Source of the DNA: Isoptericola dokdonensis DS-3
Lineage (GTDB): Bacteria; Actinomycetota; Actinomycetes; Actinomycetales; Cellulomonadaceae
Direction: 5' to 3'
Assembly: GCF_001636295.1 (NCBI RefSeq)
Contig: NZ_CP014209.1
Location: 1,736,001-1,800,000 of the forward strand
DNA length: 64,000 bases
The notes under the pieces are model-generated. The model was not told the origin of the DNA. It did not search any database and saw only the letters and a list, made by a program, of their open reading frames with translations. This document shows positions 31,217-40,870 of the stretch, piece by piece. A program made the position numbers and the translations under genes. Numbering within the stretch: position 1 is the first letter of the stretch; the number at the start of each line of letters is the position of its first letter.

Positions 31217-33642
31217 GGGCGGGCCACGGGGTTCGCCATCGTGCCCGCGTAGACGAGGGACGCCGACTGGTCGGTGAGGTCCACCATCTGCAGAGTGTTG
31301 CGCAGCTGGAGCCGGTTCAGGCAGGAGTGCGCGAACCGGGCGGTGCGCAGATCGACGCCGGACGTCAGGTCCGGGTGCTCCGCGTGGTGCCGGTCGACGA
31401 CGTCGGCCACGACCGCCCAGAAGCGGTCCTCGGCGAGCACGCCGTCGAGGGCGAGGATGCCCGCCAGGTGCCGCAGCACGCCGTCGAAGACGTCGGTGAA
31501 GATCGCGAGCGCCTTCTCGTCGTCGGGGACGTCCGCCGCGATGCGGTCCACGCCGTCGGGCAGCGACCGCGCGGTGGAGAGCAGGGCGACCTCCTCGCCG
31601 ACGTCCTTCATCAGTGCCCGCTGCACGACGCCGTCGCGCAGGACGAGGATCAGGTTCTCCCCGTGCGGCATGAACGCGAGGTCGTGGGCGCGCAGGCAGT
31701 GCACGAGCGGGTACAGGTACGCATCGAGGTAGGCGCGCAGCCAGGCCTCGGGCGCGATGCCGGACGCCCGCACGAGCTCCGTGGCCAGGGCCGTGCCCGC
31801 GACGTCCCGGTGCAGCAGGCTCGCCATCGTGGCCAGCCGCTCCCCCGGCTCGACGCGGGGCAGCGCCGACTCGCGCCACAGGGCGGCCAGCATCTTGCGG
31901 TGCGCGTTGGGTCGGGGCGTGCGGTGGTAGACGTCGCCGGTGTACCCGATGGAGGCGACCTCGCGCAGCAGCCCGAACCCGGCGGCCCGGAGCGTGGGAT
32001 CGCCGGTGACCAGGTCGGACACCCAGTCGTTGATGCGCGGCGTGACCTTCATGTACGCCGGGGACAGCCCGCGCAGGAACCCCATGTTCTGGATCGCGAG
32101 CGCCGTCTTGACGTAGTGCCGCCCCGGGCGGGTGCGGTTCACCATCGTGCGGATCGACTGCTGCGGGGTGTACTCGTCGGCGCCCGGCCCGAGCGGCACC
32201 AGGTCGCCGCGTGCGACGTCCGCCGCGAAGGTGATCGGCAGCCGGTGATGGGCCTGCCACGGGTGCACCGGCAGGTAGAGGTAGTCCGCCGGGTCGTGGC
32301 CGCGGGCGGCGAGCCGGTCGGCGAAGGCCGCCCGCTCGGCGCCGCTGAGCTCCGCGTCGTAGTGCCCGGTCTCGGTCTGGTCCGCGCACAGCGCGAGGTG
32401 GGTGTGCTCACGACGCGCCGCCACCCAGTGCAGGCGCAGCCGCTCTCCCCGCTCCGGGGCATAGGCGCGGTAGTCGTCCAGGGAGAACCCGATGCGGCCG
32501 TTGTTCGCGAGGAACCCCGGGTGGCCCTCGCTCATCGCGGCCTCGACGGTCGCGAACGTGGCGGCGGTGCGGCGGGCGTCCTCGACGGCGTCGACGGCGC
32601 CCGCGGTGAGCCCGGCGGCGAGGCGAGGCGCGTCCGGGGTGAGCCCGGCCAGCTCACGGTCCCGCTTCGCCATCGCCGCGGCGAGCGTGGACGACAGCTC
32701 CTCCAGGTAGAGGGCCAGCAGGTCGTCCGGCACGCCCAGCAGCGGCCGGAGCTCCGCGACGAGCTCGAGCACGTCCACCGGCAGCACCACGCCGCCGGTG
32801 GCCGTGCGGGTGATCGACGCCGGGTCCACCACCCAGTGCTCGAGCGCGAACGTGCGGGCCGCGAACGCGTAGGTCACGCCGTCGAGGTCGAGCCGGTAGC
32901 GCCCCTCCCCCGTCGCGACCGGGGCGAAGAGCCGCTCGTGGGCGAGCTCCGCCAGCGCCTTGGCTGCCAGGTGCCGGTGCGCGTGCTCGGCCAGGTCCGC
33001 GCGCAGATGCGGGGCGAGGTCGACGCCCGCCCCCAGCGGGGACGCCGCGAAGTCCGCCCGCGTGCAGACGCTGAGGGCCGCCGTCTTCGTGTGCCCGCCG
33101 TCGGTCACCGCCACCTCCCGGAGCACCCGGAACCCCGCGGCCGCGTTCTTCGCCGCGATCGCCGCGTTGCCGACGTCCGGCTCCACGACCACCCGCGCGC
33201 CGGCCCGCCCGCCGTCCGCGGCCGGTGCCAGGCAGAACGCCACGACCGTCGCCATGACGGCGTCCGTCAGCCCGTGGCGCCGGGCGCCCGGTGCGGGAGG
33301 GGGCGCGACCAGCAGGTGCATGCCGACGTCGCCGGGCACCGCGTCGTGGACGTCCGTCAGCAGCACCGACGCCGGGTCGTACGTCTCGGTGTACGCCACG
33401 GGCTCGTCGTCGAGGCGGACGATCCAGGCGTCCTGGCCGGGATCGGCGGCCACGGTGGCGAGATGCTCGCGCACGTCGTCGACGGTGTGCTCGGCCATGT
33501 GCCAGGCCGCCGACGCCGGGTGCGCCAGCCACCGGTGCAGGAGCGCCGCGTCGGTGGCGGGGACGGCCGGGGAGACCGCGAGGTCGCCGACGCGCGTGCG
33601 CAGCGTGAACGCCGTCGTCGGCGCGTGCGTCGTCGCGGTCAT
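31213..33642 (-). CDS. desD: GNAT-IucA/IucC fusion: siderophore acyltransferase-synthetase
   Basis: An 809-aa fusion. Residues about 1-200 are a GNAT acyltransferase (HRWLAHPASAAWHMAEHTVDDVREHL...GDVGMHLL...AAAGFRVLREVAV). Residues about 215-800 are an IucA/IucC NIS synthetase (EGHPGFLANNGRIGFSLDDY, YLPVHPWQAHHRLP, TALAIQNMGFLRGLSPAYMK, AFMPHGENLILVL) with its FhuF-like C-terminus. In desferrioxamine pathways these are the separate DesC and DesD proteins that acylate N-hydroxycadaverine and then oligomerise or cyclise it. The ATG is ATGA-overlapped with the hydroxylase stop. The symbol reflects the synthetase half. Confidence 0.88.
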   Translation of the reverse strand: MTATTHAPTTAFTLRTRVGDLAVSPAVPATDAALLHRWLAHPASAAWHMAEHTVDDVREHLATVAADPGQDAWIVRLDDEPVAYTETYDPASVLLTDVHDAVPGDVGMHLLVAPPPAPGARRHGLTDAVMATVVAFCLAPAADGGRAGARVVVEPDVGNAAIAAKNAAAGFRVLREVAVTDGGHTKTAALSVCTRADFAASPLGAGVDLAPHLRADLAEHAHRHLAAKALAELAHERLFAPVATGEGRYRLDLDGVTYAFAARTFALEHWVVDPASITRTATGGVVLPVDVLELVAELRPLLGVPDDLLALYLEELSSTLAAAMAKRDRELAGLTPDAPRLAAGLTAGAVDAVEDARRTAATFATVEAAMSEGHPGFLANNGRIGFSLDDYRAYAPERGERLRLHWVAARREHTHLALCADQTETGHYDAELSGAERAAFADRLAARGHDPADYLYLPVHPWQAHHRLPITFAADVARGDLVPLGPGADEYTPQQSIRTMVNRTRPGRHYVKTALAIQNMGFLRGLSPAYMKVTPRINDWVSDLVTGDPTLRAAGFGLLREVASIGYTGDVYHRTPRPNAHRKMLAALWRESALPRVEPGERLATMASLLHRDVAGTALATELVRASGIAPEAWLRAYLDAYLYPLVHCLRAHDLAFMPHGENLILVLRDGVVQRALMKDVGEEVALLSTARSLPDGVDRIAADVPDDEKALAIFTDVFDGVLRHLAGILALDGVLAEDRFWAVVADVVDRHHAEHPDLTSGVDLRTARFAHSCLNRLQLRNTLQMVDLTDQSASLVYAGTMANPVARP

Positions 33643-35018
33643 CGGGCCACCTCCGTCCCGGCCGGCGCCAGGCCGGCCGCACCCGCCGGGACCCCGCCCG
33701 GCAGGCCGAACTGCTGGAACGCGATCCGGCGCTCCACGCGGTACGGCTCCCGGCCCGTCACCCGGGCCAGCACCACCGAGTTGCGCCACGGACCGAACCC
33801 GAGGTCCGGCGCCGTCACCCCGTGCGAGTGCTCCTCGCCGTTCAGAGTCAGCACCCGGCCGTCGTGGGAGACGACGTAGTCACGGGTCACGTCGAACCGG
33901 TCGCGCTCGTCGAGCCGCAGCCGGTCGCGCACCGGGTCCAGGAACGCCGGCACCCCCGCCCCGTACCCCGTCGCCGCGACCACCGAGCGCGTGCGGTGCT
34001 CCGCCGTCGTGCCGAGCTGCGCGTGCCGCAACGTCAGCACGACCTCGCACCCGCCGTCGTCGGCCCGCTCCGTGCGCGCCGCCACCACCTCCGTGTCGCT
34101 GAGCAGCGTCGTGGGCACCTGCGCGCCCAGCGCGGTGCGGCGGTAGAGGGTGTCGTAGATGTCGTCGATCAGGTCGCCGCTGATCCCCTTGTACAGGGTG
34201 CGCTGCTCGCGGCCCACCAGGTCGCGCAGGTCCGGGGCGAGCCCGTGGAAGTGGTCCGTGTACTCCGGCGACGTCATCTCCAGCGTCAGCTTCGTGTACT
34301 CCATCGGGAAGAACCGCGGCGACCGCGTCACCCAGTCCAGCCGGTACGGGCCGGCGTCCTCCAGCAGGTCCCGGTACACCTCCGCCGCGGACTGCCCCGA
34401 CCCGACGACCGTCACCGCGCCCGACGCCCGCAGGGCGTCCCGGTGCGGCAGGTAGTCGGCCGTGTGCACGACCGGCCCGCCGCCCGACCCGGCCGCGTCC
34501 CGCGCGAGGTCCGCCAGCGGCGCGGGCAGACGCGGGGTCGTCCCCACGCCCAGCACCACGTGCCGGGTGCGATAGCGCTCGACCCGCACGCCGTCCAGCC
34601 CGCCCGTCTCCGCGACCACGACGTACACGTCGTCCGCCGGGTCGTGCTCCACCGCCACCACGCGCCGGCCCCAGCGCAGCGTGCCCAGCCGGCCCGCCAC
34701 CCAGCGGCAGTACTCGTCGTACTCCGCACGCAGCGGGTAGAACGACTCCCGGACGTAGAACGGGTACAACCGCCCGACGTCCTTGAGGAACGCCAGGAAC
34801 GAGAACGGCGACGTCGGGTCCGCCATCGTCACCAGGTCCGCGAGGAACGGCACCTGGATCGTCGCGCCCTCGATCATCATCCCCGGGTGCCAGCGGAACT
34901 CGTCCGCCTGGTCCAGGAACACGGCGTCCACGTCGTCCAACGGGTCCGCGAGCGCCGCCAGCCCCAGGTTGAACGGGCCGATGCCGATGCCGACGACGTC
35001 GTAGGTGTGCTCGCTCAT
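33639..35018 (-). CDS. desB: FAD-dependent amine N-hydroxylase (lysine/ornithine monooxygenase family)
   Basis: A 459-aa flavoprotein monooxygenase that hydroxylates the primary amine of cadaverine, lysine or ornithine using NADPH and oxygen. It has an FAD motif GIGIGPFNLGLAAL (about 9-22), an NADPH motif VVGSGQSAAEVY (about 200) and the family ATG motif AATGYGAGVP (about 350), plus FLADLVTMADPTSPFSFLAFL, typical of IucD/DesB-like enzymes. The ATG start has GGAGGTGACCCG before it and overlaps the decarboxylase stop (ATGA). The neighbouring decarboxylase points to cadaverine rather than free lysine as substrate. Confidence 0.9.
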   Translation of the reverse strand: MSEHTYDVVGIGIGPFNLGLAALADPLDDVDAVFLDQADEFRWHPGMMIEGATIQVPFLADLVTMADPTSPFSFLAFLKDVGRLYPFYVRESFYPLRAEYDEYCRWVAGRLGTLRWGRRVVAVEHDPADDVYVVVAETGGLDGVRVERYRTRHVVLGVGTTPRLPAPLADLARDAAGSGGGPVVHTADYLPHRDALRASGAVTVVGSGQSAAEVYRDLLEDAGPYRLDWVTRSPRFFPMEYTKLTLEMTSPEYTDHFHGLAPDLRDLVGREQRTLYKGISGDLIDDIYDTLYRRTALGAQVPTTLLSDTEVVAARTERADDGGCEVVLTLRHAQLGTTAEHRTRSVVAATGYGAGVPAFLDPVRDRLRLDERDRFDVTRDYVVSHDGRVLTLNGEEHSHGVTAPDLGFGPWRNSVVLARVTGREPYRVERRIAFQQFGLPGGVPAGAAGLAPAGTEVAR

Positions 35019-36574
35019 CGGGTCACCTCCGTGGTGGTGCGGTCCAGGTGCGGGTGCACGTCGCGGCAGGGCGGCTCCTGCGCCTCGGCGAGTGCCTCGC
35101 CCGCGAGGATGCCGTGCGCGGCGTCGCGGACCAGCGTCAGGACGCGGCGCACGTCCGCCAGGGAGCGGCCCGGGTCCAGCAGGGTCAGCTTGAGGCAGGG
35201 TCGGCCGTCGATCACCGTCTTGGCCACGCTCGCCCGGCCCGAGTCGAACAGCACCCGGCGCACCTGCGCCACCAGGGCGTCCGCCTGGGCGTCGGTGACG
35301 CCGTCGGGCTGGTACCGGAAGATCACCGTCGACAGGTCCGTCGGGGCGACCAGGCGCAGCTCCGGGTCGCCGTCGAGGTCGGCGTGCACCGCCGTGGCGA
35401 GGTCGCAGACCGCATCGACCATCGCGCCGATGCCGTCCGGCCCGATCGCGCGCAGCGTCGCCCACAGCTTCAGCGCGTCGAACCGGCGGGTCGTCTGCAG
35501 GGAGCGGTCGACCTGGTTGTCCGGGTCGGCGGCGGGGTTGAGGTAGTCGGCGTGCCATGCGGTGCGCGCCAGGTCGGCATGCTCGCGCACGATCACCGCG
35601 CTGGCCGAGACCGGCTGGAAGAACGTCTTGTGGAAGTCGACCGTCACCGAGCGTGCCCGCTCGATCCCCGCGAGCAGGTGGCGGCGCGTCGGCGAGACCA
35701 GCAGCCCGCCGCCGTACGCGGCGTCGACGTGGAACCAGACGTCCGCGGCGTCGCACAGGTCCGCCACCGCGGGCAGCGGGTCGATCGTGCCGCGGTCCGT
35801 CGTGCCCGCCGTCGCGACGACCGCCATGACGACGTCGCCGACGGCGGCCGTGCGGTCGAGGGCCGCCGCGAGCGCGGCCGGGTCGAGGCGGCCGTCGACG
35901 TCCGTGGGGACGGTGACGACGGCGTCGTCCGCGAGGCCCAGCAGCATCGCCGACTTCGCCACGGAGAAGTGGCTCGCGTCCGTGGCGAGGATCCGCAGTC
36001 GGGCCTGCAAGCCGGTGCGTGCCAGACCACCCAGGCGGCTGCCGTCCGGGCCGGTCAGCGCCCGCTCCCGCGCCGCGAGCAGGGCGTGCAGATTCGACTG
36101 CGTGCCACCCGAGGTGAAGACACCGTCGCCGCGGGCGAAACCGATCCGTTCCGCCGTCCACGCCACCAGCCGGCGCTCCATCAGCGTCGCCACGGTCGAC
36201 TGGTCATACGTGTCGACGCTCGTGTTGATCGCGGCCAGCATCGCCTCGGCCCCCACCGCGGCGATGTCGACCGGGCAGTTCAGGTGCGCCGCGTACGCCG
36301 GGTCGTGGAACCAGACCGCGTGCGTCGCGTACAGGTCGGCCGTCTCCTGCAGCGCGGCGCCGGTACCGACACCCGGGCCGTCCAGGTCGACGGCGTCCAC
36401 CAGCGCGGCGAGCTCGTCGCGGCTCGCGCCGCTCCACGGCTGGGAGACGGCGGCGAACCGCGCGGCGACGTCGTCGACGACGTCGTGCACGACACGGGCG
36501 TACGTCCCCGCCGTCGCACCACGCAGGAGGGTGTCGGTGCTGGTCAGGGTCACGTCGTGCGGGGATCTGGACAC
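35015..36574 (-). CDS. desA: PLP-dependent decarboxylase (lysine decarboxylase DesA-like)
   Basis: A 519-aa group II pyridoxal-5-phosphate decarboxylase, probably making cadaverine from lysine. Visible are GDGVFTSGGTQSNLHALLAARE, VVATAGTTDRGTIDPL, HVDAAYGGGLL and the PLP-Lys motif SVTVDFHKTFFQPVSASAV (near residue 315). The GTG start at 36574-36572 has GGAGG upstream and lies about 45 bases behind the predicted promoter and iron box. It leads the operon. Diaminobutyrate or other amino-acid decarboxylase activity is possible from sequence alone, but the linked N-hydroxylase and NIS synthetase favour cadaverine. Confidence 0.87.
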   Translation of the reverse strand: MSRSPHDVTLTSTDTLLRGATAGTYARVVHDVVDDVAARFAAVSQPWSGASRDELAALVDAVDLDGPGVGTGAALQETADLYATHAVWFHDPAYAAHLNCPVDIAAVGAEAMLAAINTSVDTYDQSTVATLMERRLVAWTAERIGFARGDGVFTSGGTQSNLHALLAARERALTGPDGSRLGGLARTGLQARLRILATDASHFSVAKSAMLLGLADDAVVTVPTDVDGRLDPAALAAALDRTAAVGDVVMAVVATAGTTDRGTIDPLPAVADLCDAADVWFHVDAAYGGGLLVSPTRRHLLAGIERARSVTVDFHKTFFQPVSASAVIVREHADLARTAWHADYLNPAADPDNQVDRSLQTTRRFDALKLWATLRAIGPDGIGAMVDAVCDLATAVHADLDGDPELRLVAPTDLSTVIFRYQPDGVTDAQADALVAQVRRVLFDSGRASVAKTVIDGRPCLKLTLLDPGRSLADVRRVLTLVRDAAHGILAGEALAEAQEPPCRDVHPHLDRTTTEVTR

Positions 36575-36602
36575 GCCGGAGTACCTCCGTGAGAGGGAGA
36601 AA

Positions 36603-36621
36603 TGAGGCTAGGCTCGCCTAA
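36603..36621 (-). promoter_or_regulatory. IdeR/DmdR-type iron box
   Basis: TTAGGCGAGCCTAGCCTCA on the minus strand matches the actinobacterial iron-box consensus at 14 of 19 positions. It begins inside the predicted -10 box of the siderophore promoter. Fe-loaded IdeR/DmdR would block transcription when iron is plentiful (established for the family, inferred here). Confidence 0.8.
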
Positions 36622-36648
36622 CGTAGGACGCCCTTCGCGGACTGTCCA
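36620..36648 (-). promoter_or_regulatory. Predicted promoter of the siderophore operon
   Basis: TGGACA (36643-36648), a 17-base spacer and TACGTT (36620-36625) on the minus strand. The iron box overlaps and follows the -10 box. Confidence 0.65.
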
Positions 36649-36723
36649 TCCCTGAGCCACCATGCGAGACCCACAGCCCTGTGACCCTGACCACGACCCC
36701 GCGTCAGCAACCGCGCGGCCGGG

Positions 36724-36777
36724 CGCGAGTCAGCGCACGGCGGCGCGAGTCAGCGCAGGTTTCGCCGAGTCAGCGCG
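36724..36777 (-). repeat. Array A: three copies of the 14-bp motif at 20-bp period
   Basis: Copies start at 36724, 36744 and 36764. Read on the minus strand each is (T/C)GCGCTGACTCG(C/G)(G/C); the first two are identical. Six-base spacers between copies are unrelated. Orientation is opposite to array B across the 28-bp inverted repeat. Confidence 0.85.
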
Positions 36778-36789
36778 CACTCCGCGTCC

Positions 36790-36884
36790 GGACGTCGGAG
36801 GGTGCCGCGCGTCGTCGCGTTCACGCGCCCCAGGGGGCGCTCCACTTCGGGATTGACGACGACGCGCGGCACCCTCCGACGTCC
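36790..36884. repeat. 28-bp perfect inverted repeat with the conserved loop
   Basis: 36790-36817 is the exact reverse complement of 36857-36884. The 39-base loop, read on the minus strand, contains TCCCGAAGTGGAG, an inner hairpin GCGCCCC/GGGGCGC and GTGAACG followed by CGAC. These loop blocks are identical to those in the rpoC-rpsL element (596-700), while the stem sequences are unrelated. A conserved loop on non-homologous but perfectly paired stems suggests a structured functional element rather than a simple terminator. Confidence 0.85.
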
Positions 36885-36920
36885 TTCATCGTCCCGTCCG
36901 GTGTCAGACAGGTCGTCCTT

Positions 36921-37094
36921 GACGCTGACTCGCGACCACTCACGCTGAATCGGCACGACTCGCGCTGACTCGCGTGGGTGAGCGCTGACTCGCGCCGATC
37001 TGCGCTGACTGGCTGGAGCCTGCGCTGACTCGCGCCCTGCGTGCTGACTCAGCAGGGGCTCGCACTGACTCGCGGCCCCGTGCGCTGACTCGCA
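36921..37094 (+). repeat. Array B: nine copies of the 14-bp motif at 20-bp period
   Basis: Motif consensus NGCGCTGACTCGCG on the plus strand. Copies start at 36921, 36941, 36961, 36981, 37001, 37021, 37040, 37061 and 37081, an exact 20-bp period except one copy shifted by a base. The six-base spacers differ. Copies at 36941, 37001 and 37040 are degenerate. Since 20 is not a multiple of three, this is not a repeated peptide. Confidence 0.9.
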
Positions 37095-37113
37095 GGCCGT
37101 GCGCGGTCGCCCG

Positions 37114-37147
37114 TGCTGCCCGGCCGGGGGGCGCCGGGCGGGCAGCG
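37114..37147 (-). terminator. Hairpin behind thiC
   Basis: GCTGCCCG (37115-37122) pairs with CGGGCAGC (37139-37146), enclosing a G/C-rich loop, about 25 bases beyond the thiC stop. No T-run follows, so termination is inferred from position. Confidence 0.45.
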
Positions 37148-37171
37148 GGGCGGGCGGGCGGTGTTGCCTGC

Positions 37172-39020
<1,849 letters not shown>

Positions 39021-39028
39021 CGCACGAC

Positions 39029-39034
39029 AACGTA
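39029..39034 (-). promoter_or_regulatory. Candidate -10 box of thiC
   Basis: TACGTT on the minus strand, about nine bases upstream of the riboswitch, is the same hexamer as in the siderophore promoter. No good -35 box is seen, so this is tentative. Confidence 0.35.
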
Positions 39035-39095
39035 GCACGGGAGGTCCGCGGCGGGTCGTCCGGGTCCGGGCCGCTACCGGACCTCGACGGCGCCC

Positions 39096-39149
39096 AGCGC
39101 TGACTCGCGCCGGTCTGCGCTGACTCGCGACACCCTGCGCTGACTCGCG
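39096..39149 (+). repeat. Array C: three copies of the 14-bp motif at 20-bp period
   Basis: (A/T)GCGCTGACTCGCG at 39096, 39116 and 39136 on the plus strand, upstream of the thiC riboswitch. The last two are identical and spacers differ. Same motif and period as arrays A and B on the other side of thiC. Confidence 0.9.
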
Positions 39150-39224
39150 CCGGGGCGGCCGCCCGTGCTGCGGGGCCTCACGTATCGACCGGCGACGGGT
39201 GAGGTGCGACGACGTCGGCCCGGG

Positions 39225-39279
39225 CGACACAACAGAACCTCACGCATCCAGCGTTGATGCGTGAGGTTCTGCAGTGTCG
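39225..39279 (-). terminator. Terminator of the secreted glycosidase-like gene
   Basis: A 16-bp perfect stem (39233-39248 with 39256-39271; arm CAGAACCTCACGCATC) plus six outer pairs (39225-39230 with 39274-39279) past a two-base mismatch. On the minus strand the second arm ends in TTCTGTTGTGT, a T-rich run. It lies 35 bases after the gene's stop. Confidence 0.75.
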
Positions 39280-39313
39280 GCGGTCGCCGGGGCGGCCGTT
39301 CGGGGGCGGGCCG

Positions 39314-40762
39314 TCAGCGGCGCGACGGGCGCAGGCCGCCGACCTGGAGGGGGTTGGCACCCGCCTGCGCCATGAGGTACCACGACGTGGCACCGGTGTG
39401 CTGGGCCTGGAAGTAGCCGAACCCGAAGCCGGAGTCGATGAGGCTCGACGCCGCCACCACGCCCGAGCGTGCGGGCAGCGGCGCACCGCCCACGGTCTGG
39501 CCGGCCCCGACCAGGTCCTGGGCGCGGCGCACCTGGTCGAGCAGGGCGTCGGCGCGGCGGGCGTCGGACCGTCCCCGACCGCGGTCCACGAGGGCGCACG
39601 CGAGCTGGGCGGTGCCTTCCAGCCAGACGCCGTCGGGGTGCACGGGCAGCCCGTTGTACGTCGCCGTGGAGGTGAGGCTGGCGCTGGAGAACGTGACGCC
39701 GGAGATCGTCACGCCCGCCGGGAGCTGAGAGACGCCCCGCCCGGCGACGTCGCGGGTCGCGAGGTCGGACGCCGCCCAGTCGAGGGCACGGGCGTTGCGG
39801 TCGCTACGCAGCGCGAGCCATCCCCAGGTCTGGGGGTCGAGCGGCAGCGGGTCGCGGTTGATCTCGACGCCGTCGTTCGTGCCGGTGTAGTAGTAGCCGC
39901 CGCGCCGCTCCCACATGCGGTCGACGAACTCGCGGGCGTGCTCGGCGGCGTCGGCCCAGCGGCGGCCGCCGGCGTGCGCGCGCAGCAGCCGGAAGAACGC
40001 GACGCAGTCGACGTTGTGCTCGGTCGAGCCGTTCGGGACGGGCACGTTCCCGCCGTCGACGCCGAACGAGAAGCCGCCGAGCGGCCTGGTCGACCACGTG
40101 TTCTCGACGATCCACTCCCCGATCCGCACGGCGGCGTCCCGGTAGGGCCGCACCCCGGTCGCGGCGTACGCGTGCAGCAGCGCGATCCCGGGCCACGCCA
40201 TGTCGCCGACGGCGGTGCCGAGGAACCCGAACTGCCAGCCGATGTTGGCCGTCCCGTCCGGCAGCTCCAGGCCGTAGGGCTGCGGGTTGCCGTCGTAGAA
40301 CGTGTAGGGGCCGGTGTTGTAGCCCTGCCGCAGGCGACCGTCGTCGTGGGCGGGGTCGTGCTCCTGGGCGAAGACGAGCCCGTCGGCCAGGGCGCGGGCC
40401 ACGTCGGTGCGGCCGCCGGTGAGGGAGGCGCAGATCGTCAGGGCCACGTCGTAGACGAAGGCGGTCGAGAACAGCCCGAGCTGGTCGGCGTAGGACTGCG
40501 CGAGGCGCGGGCCGGGGTTGACCGCCGGGTAGGCGTTGGTCATGACGTCGAGGAAGTCGTGGGCGCGGCGCACGGAACCGGAGGTGCCGGACGGCGTGCC
40601 CGGGCGTCCGGGGTGGCGGCCCGTCGCGACCGGGCTCGCGGAGGCGGTGCCCGCGGTGGCGGCGATCAGCGCGGTGCCCGCGCCGGCGACGAGGACGCCG
40701 CGGCGGCTGAGACCGCGCGCGGGCGGGAGGGTGTCGGCGTGCTGGAGGTCCGGTCCGGTCAT
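39314..40762 (-). CDS. Tat-secreted six-hairpin glycosidase-like protein
   Basis: A 482-aa exported protein. The N-terminus has a twin-arginine signal, SRRGVLVAGAGTALIAATAG, ending near ASA-42. The mature part is rich in aromatic and helical segments (AHDFLDVMTNAYPAVNPGPRLAQSYADQL, GPYTFYDGNPQPYG, STEHNVDCVAFFRLLRAHAGG, WLEGTAQLACALVD), which fits an (alpha/alpha)6-barrel like those of six-hairpin glycosidases. I cannot name the substrate or catalytic acids. The ATG has GGAGATGTC upstream. It is monocistronic, with a strong terminator. Confidence 0.7.
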   Translation of the reverse strand: MTGPDLQHADTLPPARGLSRRGVLVAGAGTALIAATAGTASASPVATGRHPGRPGTPSGTSGSVRRAHDFLDVMTNAYPAVNPGPRLAQSYADQLGLFSTAFVYDVALTICASLTGGRTDVARALADGLVFAQEHDPAHDDGRLRQGYNTGPYTFYDGNPQPYGLELPDGTANIGWQFGFLGTAVGDMAWPGIALLHAYAATGVRPYRDAAVRIGEWIVENTWSTRPLGGFSFGVDGGNVPVPNGSTEHNVDCVAFFRLLRAHAGGRRWADAAEHAREFVDRMWERRGGYYYTGTNDGVEINRDPLPLDPQTWGWLALRSDRNARALDWAASDLATRDVAGRGVSQLPAGVTISGVTFSSASLTSTATYNGLPVHPDGVWLEGTAQLACALVDRGRGRSDARRADALLDQVRRAQDLVGAGQTVGGAPLPARSGVVAASSLIDSGFGFGYFQAQHTGATSWYLMAQAGANPLQVGGLRPSRR

Positions 40763-40870
40763 GACATCTCCTTCGATGTGCGGCGGCCTCCACGGTGAGG
40801 GCGTCGTCGACGTCAGGTTACTCGTGTCACTTCGAGGATGTGAAGAGATCCGGACGAGAAAGAGGGTGGT

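Larger units (their letters stand above)
36622..37171. other. thiC-siderophore intergenic region with repeat arrays
   Basis: A 550-base spacer without a credible gene. It contains the siderophore promoter, a three-copy array of a 14-bp motif (36724-36777), a 28-bp inverted repeat with conserved loop (36790-36884), a nine-copy array of the same motif in the opposite orientation (36921-37094), and the thiC terminator (37114-37147). Confidence 0.85.

Noticed and set aside
36921..37094. CRISPR array
   Set aside because: The repeat unit is 14 bp with six-base spacers, far below CRISPR sizes, and no cas gene is present in the window.
36750..37171. A protein-coding gene made of repeats on the minus strand
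   Set aside because: The 20-bp period breaks the reading frame at every unit, and the open frame simply continues out of thiC's antisense-phase GC-rich sequence; no ribosome binding site or family match.
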